Source: Oscillospiraceae bacterium
GTDB lineage: Bacteria; Bacillota_A; Clostridia; Oscillospirales; Oscillospiraceae
Length of the DNA: 6,029 nucleotides
Reading direction: 5' to 3'
Assembly: GCA_017537045.1 (NCBI GenBank)
Contig: JAFYLN010000208.1
Coordinates: forward strand, 1-6,029
Positions 1 through 5,641 of the stretch are shown one piece after another. The translations under genes and the position numbers were made by a program. Under the pieces are notes generated by a model. That model searched no databases and was not told the DNA's origin. It was given only the letters and a program-made list of their open reading frames with translations. Position 1 is the stretch's first letter; every line of letters starts with the position of its first letter.

Positions 1-1
1 C

Positions 2-1543
2 TATTCTGACCTGCAGTGGCAGCAGCTGGGTGACGAACTGACCATTGCACAGAATGGCTTGGAGCAATACGGTGAGGATTATCTGGATGCACTGTCTAAG
101 GGAAGCTTCCGGTTCACCTGGATTGAAAAATCCGGTATGGTACTCCATGATACCCAGACTTCCTACGAGACCATGGATAACCACGCAGACCGGGAAGAGA
201 TCAAGGAAGCCTTTGCCTACGGCTGCGGCGAGAGCCAGCGCTATTCCAACACCTTGACTACCAAAATGCTGTACAAGGCGGTAAAGCTCCAGGACGGGTC
301 TGTTCTGAGAATTTCCGCAGCGCAGGATTCTGTATTTGCACTGCTTTTGGAGATCCTGCTGCCCCTGGTTCTGATTTATGTCATTGCTATTGCAGCTTCT
401 TTGATGCTGGCAAGGAGAATGGCCAAGCGGATCGTCAATCCCCTCAATGACTTAGATCTGGAAAATCCTTTGTCCTGCAATACATACGATGAGATCTCGC
501 CGCTTCTGCACCGCATTGAAAAGCAGAACAAGCAAATCAGCTCTCAGGTTGCCCTCCTGAAAGAGAAGACCGACCAGTTTGAACAGACCACCTCTTCCAT
601 GAGTGAAGGCCTTGTATTGCTGGACAGCGAAGGCAAAATCCTGAGTATCAACCCAGCAGCAGCCAGACTCTTTGAAACCAGCAAGGCCTGTGTTGGTTTG
701 GACTTCCTGGTGCTAGACAGAAGCCAGGCAATGTCCAAGGGTGTCAAGCAGGCGCTTTCAAAAGAGCGCTGCGATTTCCATATTACAAAACATGGCTCTG
801 AGTACCAGATTGGGATTAGTCCGATTCTGTCCGAAAATCGACTTTTGGGTGCCGTAGTCTTGGCCTTTGATGTAACCGAACAGGTCAATGCCCAGCGCAA
901 CCGGCAGGAGTTTACCGCCAATGTGTCTCATGAACTGAAAACACCGCTGCAGTCCATCCTGAACAGCGCACAGCTTTTGCAGTCCGGACTTGTAAAGCCG
1001 GAGGACAATGCCAAGTTCACAGGATACATATGCAGCGAGGCGGAGAGACTATTGAACCTGATCAATGACATTATCCGCCTGTCCCAGCTGGACGAAAGCG
1101 GAGAATTCCCACAAGAAAGTGTTAACTTATATGCAGTTACATCACAGGTGCTCCAAACATTACTGCCTGCAGCGGACAGCCGGAATATCACCGTAGAGCT
1201 GTTGGGAGAACATACTGTCATCACCGGTGTGCGGCAGCTTGCTTATGAACTGATCTACAACCTGTGTGATAATGCCATCCGTTACAACGAAGACGGCGGC
1301 AAGGTAACCGTCACTGTTGGCAAAGACAGCGTAACGGTCAAGGACACCGGTATCGGTATTCCCAAGGAACACCAGGCAAGGATATTTGAACGGTTCTACC
1401 GGGTGGACAAGAGCCACTCCCGCGAAACCGGCGGCACCGGTCTGGGCCTTTCCATTGTGAAGCATGCAGCCCAGCAGCTTGGAGCCATAATTGAGCTAGA
1501 AAGTGAACCAAATATCGGGACAACGGTAATCGTAAAATTCTAA
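2..1543 (+). CDS. Sensor histidine kinase, PhoR/WalK-like (5' end outside window)
   Basis: Membrane histidine kinase that autophosphorylates on histidine and passes the phosphate to a response regulator, presumably encoded upstream. The frame is open from base 2, so the TTG at 59 is not a real start and the N-terminal membrane segment is missing. In order: the end of an extracellular sensor domain (about 2-330, with the phrase NHADREEIKEAF often seen in clostridial PhoR-type sensors), one transmembrane helix (about 335-410), a HAMP-like linker, a coiled stretch, a PAS domain (about 581-883, ending in a DVTEQ-type motif), the HisKA H-box SHELKTPLQS with phospho-acceptor His at 929-931, then the HATPase domain with N-box Asn at 1271-1273, G1 DTGIGI (1343-1360), F-box FERFYRVD and G2 GGTGLGLSI (1430-1456). 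All catalytic motifs are intact. A hairpin terminator follows 9 bases after the stop. The phosphate-sensing PhoR role is an analogy; the signal is unknown. Confidence 0.93.
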   Translation, partial: YSDLQWQQLGDELTIAQNGLEQYGEDYLDALSKGSFRFTWIEKSGMVLHDTQTSYETMDNHADREEIKEAFAYGCGESQRYSNTLTTKMLYKAVKLQDGSVLRISAAQDSVFALLLEILLPLVLIYVIAIAASLMLARRMAKRIVNPLNDLDLENPLSCNTYDEISPLLHRIEKQNKQISSQVALLKEKTDQFEQTTSSMSEGLVLLDSEGKILSINPAAARLFETSKACVGLDFLVLDRSQAMSKGVKQALSKERCDFHITKHGSEYQIGISPILSENRLLGAVVLAFDVTEQVNAQRNRQEFTANVSHELKTPLQSILNSAQLLQSGLVKPEDNAKFTGYICSEAERLLNLINDIIRLSQLDESGEFPQESVNLYAVTSQVLQTLLPAADSRNITVELLGEHTVITGVRQLAYELIYNLCDNAIRYNEDGGKVTVTVGKDSVTVKDTGIGIPKEHQARIFERFYRVDKSHSRETGGTGLGLSIVKHAAQQLGAIIELESEPNIGTTVIVKF

Positions 1544-1552
1544 CAACTAACG

Positions 1553-1580
1553 AAGGCACCGCCATAATGGCGGTGCCTTT
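1553..1580 (+). terminator. Hairpin terminator between convergent genes
   Basis: A perfect 11-base stem, AAGGCACCGCC at 1553-1563 pairing with GGCGGTGCCTT at 1569-1579, extends by one A-T pair to leave a three-base loop. On the plus strand it is followed by T and a T/A-rich stretch (TTTGCTATATTTA), which suits intrinsic termination of the kinase gene. It lies 9 bases after that gene's stop and 8 bases after the stop of the convergent ywlG on the other strand. The stem is symmetric and may serve both genes, but the minus-strand side lacks a clear T tract. Confidence 0.85.
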
Positions 1581-1587
1581 GCTATAT

Positions 1588-2133
1588 TTATAGGAGATTC
1601 TGATCATAAGTGGCACGAACACCACCAATAAATTTGGGGCGGGTCCGGGCTGCCACAACAATGGCTTCTCCGATCCGGTTGTTTTCCAGTCTGACAGGAA
1701 CAGCAACCTTTTTCAGATGCATTCCAATCAAAGTCAGGCCAATATCCAGACCAGCATCCGCTTTGATATCTTCCACTGCTACCGGATCAGCAAATCCTGC
1801 GTATGCCTTGGTCGCCAGAGAACCACCAGCTTTGGGCTGGGGAACTACATTGACAGGCTCAGCACAGGGAACGGCACTACGTTCTGTGATGATCGCCCGG
1901 TTCAGATGTTCACAGCACTGAACAGCAAGGTATAGCCCTTTGCTCTGGGTATAGTCGTGAAGCGCAGCAAAAATCTCCGCCGCTACCTCTGGGCTGGAAT
2001 TGGTACCAATCTTTGAACCGATCACCTCACTGGTAGAGCAACCTGCAACTACAATGTTGCCTGCCTTCAGCTTTGCTTTTTCACACAGCTCAGATATTGC
2101 CGCCTGTGCCTGCTCATAAATTGAACTACTCAT
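1588..2133 (-). CDS. ywlG: YwlG family protein (UPF0340/DUF436, TIGR01440)
   Basis: Conserved cytoplasmic protein of unknown biochemical function, found across Bacillota. The 181 residues match the family's usual length of about 180. Family hallmarks are all present: GCSTSEVIGSKIG (31-43), QCCEHLNRA (72-80), PQPKAGGSLA (98-107), ADAGLDIGLTLIGMHLK (125-141) and ARTRPKFIGGVRA (162-174). The paired cysteines with Glu-His (QCCEH) and the late RTRPK block look like candidate active-site residues, but no activity is established here. No signal peptide or membrane segment is seen. The ATG at 2131-2133 is supported by GGAGA about 8 bases upstream. In Bacillus ywlG sits among ywl genes near glyA; here it stands alone, facing a kinase gene on one side and gene debris on the other. 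A promoter at 2211-2239 probably drives it. Confidence 0.93.
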   Translation of the reverse strand: MSSSIYEQAQAAISELCEKAKLKAGNIVVAGCSTSEVIGSKIGTNSSPEVAAEIFAALHDYTQSKGLYLAVQCCEHLNRAIITERSAVPCAEPVNVVPQPKAGGSLATKAYAGFADPVAVEDIKADAGLDIGLTLIGMHLKKVAVPVRLENNRIGEAIVVAARTRPKFIGGVRATYDQNLL

Positions 2134-2210
2134 AGTGCTCTCCTTATTTCAATGTTACTTTGTCCAGCGTGTTCATACGGCGATCAAAGCAAATCGTTTG
2201 TTTATCGGAA

Positions 2211-2239
2211 ATTATACTCGATGATATCGTCAAATTCAA
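2211..2239 (-). promoter_or_regulatory. Predicted sigma-A promoter for ywlG
   Basis: Reading the minus strand, TTGAAT (2234-2239) is followed after exactly 17 bases by a perfect TATAAT (2211-2216). The predicted transcription start is near 2204, giving a leader of about 70 bases before the ywlG ATG. A TTGACG sequence lies inside the spacer, but its distance to the TATAAT (11 bases) is too short for it to serve as the -35. The -35 box sits at the point where recognisable folC-like coding sequence ends, so the promoter is either the original upstream region of ywlG or was completed by the rearrangement. Confidence 0.6.
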
Positions 2240-2474
2240 GTTGGTAATGACAGCGACTTCGGGAGTTTCGATGACATTTGTCGCATCAAAGGTACCACCC
2301 ATACCAACTTCCAGTACTACGGTATCACGCTTCTTGCGCAGGAAATATTCAAAGGCAATGCAGCATACCAGTTCGAACTCGGTGGGAGATTCCTTCATGG
2401 AATCCGCCAGAGGTTTGACATACTCCGTAACAGCCACCAATTCTTCATCTGTAATATCTACGCCGTCCACCTGT
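2235..2474 (-). pseudogene. folC: Internal fragment of folylpolyglutamate synthase (folC)
   Basis: About 80 codons on the minus strand resemble the ATPase-domain middle of FolC, the enzyme that adds glutamate to folates. Matches to family pattern: IQVDGVDITDEELVAV (substrate-loop region following the usual SPH..F.ERI), PTEFELVCCIAFEYF, and VVLEVGMGGTFDATNVIE, then VAVITN. A full FolC has about 430 residues. The P-loop (GTNGKGS-type) that should precede this part is missing, as is everything after the ITN motif, including the glutamate-ligase domain. In the GG-R-x-DATN motif a threonine stands where arginine is usual. The open frame extends to 2527 and down to 2144, but the outer parts are antisense to an integrase fragment and non-FolC sequence. 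No start codon with a ribosome site belongs to it. It is a dead remnant; identity is fairly sure, exact edges are estimated. Confidence 0.82.
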
Positions 2475-2783
2475 ATTGAAATACTGTATGAGCCGAAACC
2501 CGATGACCGTCTTTTTCCACTATCCAAGAGTTATCTCTACCGCAAAATGGAACAGGGCAGCAAAGCAATGGGATTGCAGCGAATTCGAGTGCACGATTTG
2601 CGGCATTCCCACGTATCCCTCCTGATTCATATGGGATACAGTGCCGTGGCAATCGCGGAACGGACGGGACATGAGTCTATCGACATTACTTTCCGGTATG
2701 CGCACCTGTTCCCCACTGTGTAACGGCAAATGGCTGCTGATTTGAATGCGTTGCAGGAAAGAGGTGATGAAAATGTCTGCTAA
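2475..2783 (+). pseudogene. Tyrosine recombinase (phage/ICE integrase) C-terminal fragment
   Basis: Roughly 100 codons of the catalytic domain of a Tn916/ICE-type tyrosine integrase. Visible motifs are the linker YEPKPDDRLFP, the box-II HDLRHSH (His 2592-2594, Arg 2601-2603), the GHESIDITFRYAHLFP block with catalytic-region His at 2670-2672 and presumed nucleophile Tyr at 2697-2699. The arm-binding and core-binding domains and the first catalytic arginine are absent, so about two thirds of the usual ~380-400 residues are lost. A TAA at 2721-2723 interrupts the frame just after RYAHLFPTV; beyond it the same frame stays open with a plausible integrase tail (RQMAADLNALQERG) to TAA 2781-2783, suggesting a CAA-to-TAA nonsense change. 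There is no start codon or ribosome site at the left edge. It cannot make an active recombinase. Confidence 0.88.
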
Positions 2784-2910
2784 GGCTCGCGATGGACAAG
2801 GACGATGGCGCTGTAAGACAATCGGTGTGCGGGTATCTCCTGAGGAAAATGCCGAGATCGACGCATTGGCGGCCTTATCCGGGATGTCCAAACAGGACTA
2901 TTGTATGTAC
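2475..2910. mobile_element. Remnant of an integrative element
   Basis: The integrase tail and the truncated MobC-like gene stand in the order and overlap found in intact integrative elements, so they probably come from one insertion. Both outer edges are broken: the left edge joins a folC fragment near 2475, the right edge joins the last codons of a response regulator near 2910. I found no convincing pair of terminal repeats or attachment-site duplication at the two edges by eye. Confidence 0.65.
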
Positions 2911-2964
2911 GTTAACTACTGGTCGATCTTATACTGCATGCTTGGTCTGCCACCTGTTGCGTAG
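2773..2964 (+). pseudogene. Truncated MobC/ribbon-helix-helix-like mobile-element protein
   Basis: The first ~45 residues (MSAKARDGQGRWRCKTIG, then VRVSPEENAEIDALAALSGMSKQDY) resemble small proteins that accompany integrases and relaxases on Bacillota conjugative elements, often described as MobC-like or ribbon-helix-helix DNA binders. The start is ATG 2773 with GAGGTG six bases upstream, or ATG 2767 two codons earlier. It overlaps the end of the integrase frame, a normal arrangement for such elements. After the codon near 2902-2907 the similarity stops; the remaining frame to TAG 2962-2964 is antisense to the end of the response regulator gene. The family usually continues for some dozens of residues more, so the gene is cut at its 3' end. 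The family assignment is from pattern recognition only and is moderate. Confidence 0.6.
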
Positions 2965-3590
2965 TCCATTTGACCGATTACTATGCCGGATTCCGTCAGG
3001 TAGGATAAGTATCTTCTGACCGTAACACTCGTCAGCCCAACCTGACTGGCAATCTCCTCGCCTGTAAGCCAAGCTTGTGCATTGCTGCGCAGATAGGAGA
3101 CGATGCAGTTTAGTGTATTGTCCTGAATTCCTTTCGGATGGATTTCTGCGCTTTTTCTTTTGGTGTTATCAATGATAAAATCAATGCTTTTCTGATTCAA
3201 CTTGTCCAGATCTTTAAGCGCATCCACATGGGCAATATACTTTTCAAGTGCTATGCGGAAACGCTCAAAAGTAAATGGCTTAATTAGGTAATCAACGATA
3301 CCAAGGTGAAGTGCTTCTTCCAAAGCTTCACGCTCGTCTGCGGCAGTCACCATGATCACATCCACGGGAATCTGCCGTTTGCGGATCTGACGCAGTGTCT
3401 CAAATCCGTCCATTTGTGGCATGAACACATCCAGGATAAGTAAGTCTGCTTCGTTACTGCTTAAATAATCTAATGCTGCAGCACCGTCTTTGCAGGTGCC
3501 AACAACAGTGAACTGTTTGTTCTTTTTTACATATTGTTCGTTGATCATGGCAACCATTGGATCGTCTTCTACAATCAGTACCCGATACAT
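2916..3590 (-). CDS. CitB/DcuR-type response regulator
   Basis: Cytoplasmic DNA-binding response regulator partnered with the kinase encoded directly upstream. Numbered from the ATG at 3588-3590, the 224-residue protein has a receiver domain with acidic pocket E8-D9-D10, phospho-acceptor D54 in LLILDVFMP, T82 and K104 in DYLIKPF. A linker helix follows, then a C-terminal helix-turn-helix (about 172-203, LTGEEIASQVGLTSVTVRRYLSYL) and the family's closing GRPSMQYKI. This is the CitB/DcuR/DctR layout. Start choice: AAGGAGG lies 7 bases before the ATG, whereas the GTG at 3594-3596 is almost on top of the ribosome site. The ATG shares its A with the kinase TGA stop (TGATG), so translation is coupled. 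The 3' end abuts mobile-element debris and has no visible terminator. Known relatives activate genes for citrate, malate or C4-dicarboxylate use; the ligand here is unknown. Confidence 0.93.
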   Translation of the reverse strand: MYRVLIVEDDPMVAMINEQYVKKNKQFTVVGTCKDGAAALDYLSSNEADLLILDVFMPQMDGFETLRQIRKRQIPVDVIMVTAADEREALEEALHLGIVDYLIKPFTFERFRIALEKYIAHVDALKDLDKLNQKSIDFIIDNTKRKSAEIHPKGIQDNTLNCIVSYLRSNAQAWLTGEEIASQVGLTSVTVRRYLSYLTESGIVIGQMDYATGGRPSMQYKIDQ

Positions 3591-5158
3591 CAGCACCCCT
3601 CCTTCTTAAACTTTATAGTAAACGATGTTCCCATTCCGGGTTCCGACTCTACCGTAACAGAACCGCCAAGAGCTTCCACCATTGACTTCACTTGATAGAG
3701 TCCCGTTCCGCGACCGCTGCCTTTGGTTGAAAAGCCTTTTACGAAGATATTTTCCAAATTCTCCGGCAGGATTCCTTCTCCTGTGTCCTGTACGGTGATT
3801 AAAACTGCACCGGGTCGTGAGAAGATTCCAAAAAGCATCTCCTTTTTGTGAATCGTTTGGTGGTTCATTGCTTCATAAGCATTCTCAATCAGGTTTCCAA
3901 TCACGGTGACTAAGGTTTCTACCGGGAGATGGAGATCCGCACTGGTATAGCTACTGCCTTCTCGCAGTGTGAATTTTACGTTCAGCTCTGCAGCACGCGC
4001 GGTTTTTCCAATCAGCAAGGCAGCAACAGCAGGTTCATCCACTGCATTCATGATCCCACTTATCGTTGCTCTTTGGACAATTGTGATATTTTCAATGTAT
4101 TCTGTTGCTTCTTTGTACATCTCCATTTGAATCAAGCCGAGGATTACATGAAGCTTATTGGTAAAGTCGTGGTTGTTGGCACGCATAGAGTCCACCAAAT
4201 AACGCGTACCGGACAAGTCCTCCATCAGTTTGGTATATTCCGTGCGGTTGTGAAGAATTGCTACCGTTCCCACACGGGAATGATCATCCAGTAAAGGAAT
4301 CCGGTCTGCCAAGACATCCAAGTGCCCGATATTGCCGTGTATCTTGAACTCCCTTTCTTCACCGTGCAGTACCTCAGCCAACCATGGCTCGGAAAGCGGT
4401 TTTCCCACAATAGCCTCTCCAAGAATGCTCTGGGCGGCTTTGTTGGCAAATTGCACTGTTTGATTGGAGTCGACTGCCAAAACACCCTCGTTCAGCGATT
4501 CCAGGATGTTATCCCGGACCTGGTACATTGCCGTAAACACATCCGGTTCATAGCCCAGAAGACTCTTTTTGATCCTTGCAGACATTTCCCAAGAGATCAA
4601 AATCTCCATAACCACGGCTGCGAAGGTAATCAGCAGGAACACGAGCATCGTTTGCGTCGTCTGTTCCCGGATATTGGACATCAGCATAACAGCGATGACA
4701 AAACCGTGGTAGTTTCCGTTTTGGTCATAGATTGCAGCGTAAGCTCTTCTCTGCGTGCCGGAGGGCCCTTCGTCATTCGCGGTGTAGCTTTGGACGTCTG
4801 CGGGAAAATGGGGCATAGTGCCATCGTACACAGAACCAATCAGATTATGGGTAGAATGGTAACGCCGTGTACCGTCCAAATTAATGATGGATATTACGTC
4901 AATATCCTGCAGGGATTCTTTCAAAGAGTCCAGGTACTCTTCTAAAACCGCAGTCTCTTCTTGAATCAAGGGGGACTGCGCAATTGCTTCAGCGATATTT
5001 ATGAGGTTCTGATCTCGCTTTTGATTCTCGTGGTATATATTCAGCAGGATACCTGCTCCGCCGAGAAAAATAGCAAGGGTCAACATCAACACCATCTGAG
5101 TCCGAAAAAGGCGCCGCGTTATATATTTTAAGGAATTTTTCTTTGATTGTCTCTTCAT
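3590..5158 (-). CDS. CitA/DcuS-type sensor histidine kinase
   Basis: Membrane sensor kinase of 522 residues, the usual size for this family. It has a transmembrane helix at about 21-41, an extracellular PAS-like sensor (42-168) with the phrases INLDGTRRYHSTHNLIG and AAIYDQNGNYHGFVIA, a second helix (170-190), a cytoplasmic PAS domain (about 215-310, GVLAVDSNQTVQFAN) and a kinase core. The H-box is RANNHDFTNKLH with phospho-acceptor H330; the N-box is GNLIENAYEA (N422); G1 is DTGEGI (458-463); G2 is KGSGRGTGLY (479-488). All are intact. CitA and DcuS bind citrate or C4-dicarboxylates through Arg/His/Lys/Thr residues in this extracellular domain; basic residues around R98-R99 and H101 are suggestive, but the ligand cannot be named. 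ATG at 5156-5158 follows GGAGG with 8 bases spacing. It overlaps the response regulator start by one base and is transcribed from a promoter at 5179-5207. Confidence 0.94.
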   Translation of the reverse strand: MKRQSKKNSLKYITRRLFRTQMVLMLTLAIFLGGAGILLNIYHENQKRDQNLINIAEAIAQSPLIQEETAVLEEYLDSLKESLQDIDVISIINLDGTRRYHSTHNLIGSVYDGTMPHFPADVQSYTANDEGPSGTQRRAYAAIYDQNGNYHGFVIAVMLMSNIREQTTQTMLVFLLITFAAVVMEILISWEMSARIKKSLLGYEPDVFTAMYQVRDNILESLNEGVLAVDSNQTVQFANKAAQSILGEAIVGKPLSEPWLAEVLHGEEREFKIHGNIGHLDVLADRIPLLDDHSRVGTVAILHNRTEYTKLMEDLSGTRYLVDSMRANNHDFTNKLHVILGLIQMEMYKEATEYIENITIVQRATISGIMNAVDEPAVAALLIGKTARAAELNVKFTLREGSSYTSADLHLPVETLVTVIGNLIENAYEAMNHQTIHKKEMLFGIFSRPGAVLITVQDTGEGILPENLENIFVKGFSTKGSGRGTGLYQVKSMVEALGGSVTVESEPGMGTSFTIKFKKEGC

Positions 5159-5348
5159 ATTGCTTTCCTCCGGTCATTATCATACCACTAAATTTGCCCA
5201 ATTGCAATTTGTAACCCTTTTTAAAAATACTTTCGAAAGTAAAATAAATGCTTTCGGGATGTGTTTTCTTAGTTTAATTAGGTAAAATTGCTTTTTATCT
5301 GAAGATATGATAAGGTTCAGGAAACCAAGTAAAAAGGAGTTTTAAATT
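5159..5348. promoter_or_regulatory. Divergent regulatory region with candidate operator
   Basis: This spacer separates the minus-strand kinase operon from the plus-strand SemiSWEET-like operon and is clearly A/T-richer than the genes. It holds a perfect 14-base palindrome TACTTTCGAAAGTA at 5228-5241. The left 11 bases recur as TGCTTTCGGGA at 5249-5259, so that TRCTTTCGRRA appears twice exactly 21 bases apart, about two helix turns. Relative to the predicted minus-strand start (5172) the palindrome is centred near -62, a usual activator position. On the plus side a TATGAT at 5306-5311 could be a -10 without a recognisable -35, as expected for an activated promoter. Response regulators of the CitB/DcuR class commonly bind between divergent operons; assigning this site to the neighbouring regulator is inference. 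Confidence 0.5.
5179..5207 (-). promoter_or_regulatory. Predicted promoter of the kinase-regulator operon
   Basis: On the minus strand TTGCAA (5202-5207), a 17-base spacer (5185-5201) and TATGAT (5179-5184) form a good sigma-A promoter. The -10 is preceded by TGG, an extended TGn motif. Transcription would begin near 5172, so the leader is only about 14 bases and the GGAGG ribosome site (5167-5171) lies almost at the 5' end. A short inverted repeat (TTGC-CCAATT-GCAA, 5194-5207) overlaps the -35. Confidence 0.65.
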
Positions 5349-5627
5349 ATGGGCGCTGTATTAGAATCTGTTATGCTAATTTGTTTTGGACTTTCCTGGC
5401 CGTTGAATGTCATTAAGGCATATAAGGCCGGCACCACCAAGGGAAGCAGTCTGCCATTCATTCTATTGATCATTACCGGATATATTGCCGGCATAACTGC
5501 GAAACTCATTTCCGGGCAGGTCAACTATGTGCTGATCGTGTACCTGTTAAATCTGGTCATTGTTTCGATGAATGTTGTTGTATATTTTCGAAATGCAGCT
5601 TTGGATAAAAAGCATGCACATTCATAA
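5349..5627 (+). CDS. SemiSWEET/PQ-loop-like small membrane protein
   Basis: A 92-residue hydrophobic protein with three predicted membrane helices (about 3-18, 36-54 and 58-80) and a basic tail ending KKHAHS. The first helix and loop read GLSWPLNVIKAYKAGTTKGSSLPF, resembling the SemiSWEET/MtN3 pattern in which a helix ends in Pro-Gln and is followed by a K-x-x-G-x-S stretch; here the residue after Pro is Leu, not Gln. SemiSWEETs are three-helix units of about 85-100 residues that dimerise to transport sugars, and PQ-loop relatives move amino acids or other solutes. The length and fold fit, but the substrate cannot be given. The ATG has AAGGAG at 5334-5339, nine bases upstream. The next gene starts 14 bases after its stop, indicating an operon. 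The divergent two-component system may control it. Confidence 0.72.
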   Translation: MGAVLESVMLICFGLSWPLNVIKAYKAGTTKGSSLPFILLIITGYIAGITAKLISGQVNYVLIVYLLNLVIVSMNVVVYFRNAALDKKHAHS

Positions 5628-5641
5628 GTGGAGGGATAACA

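Noticed and set aside
59..61. TTG as the start of the first kinase
   Set aside because: The frame is open to the left edge with sensible sensor-domain sequence, and no Shine-Dalgarno site precedes the TTG.
544..921. A 125-codon minus-strand frame inside the first kinase gene
   Set aside because: It is antisense to the PAS domain of an intact kinase and lacks a ribosome site and recognisable motifs.
2160..2723. A continuous 187-codon plus-strand frame
   Set aside because: Only the part after about 2475 is integrase-like. The first ~105 codons are the antisense of the folC fragment, so the frame is a chance fusion with no convincing ribosome site.
2475..2910. Attachment-site or terminal repeats for the element remnant
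   Set aside because: No matching repeats could be seen at the two edges; both edges look like deletion joins, not element ends.
3594..3596. GTG as the response regulator start
   Set aside because: It lies about one base from the AAGGAGG site, too close for initiation; the ATG at 3588-3590 has correct spacing and overlaps the kinase stop.
3929..4294. A 121-codon plus-strand frame inside the sensor kinase gene
   Set aside because: It is antisense to the H-box region of the kinase and shows no family motifs of its own.
4322..4945. A 207-codon plus-strand frame inside the sensor kinase gene
   Set aside because: It is antisense to well-conserved kinase sequence, has a Cys/His-rich composition typical of shadow frames, and has no ribosome site.
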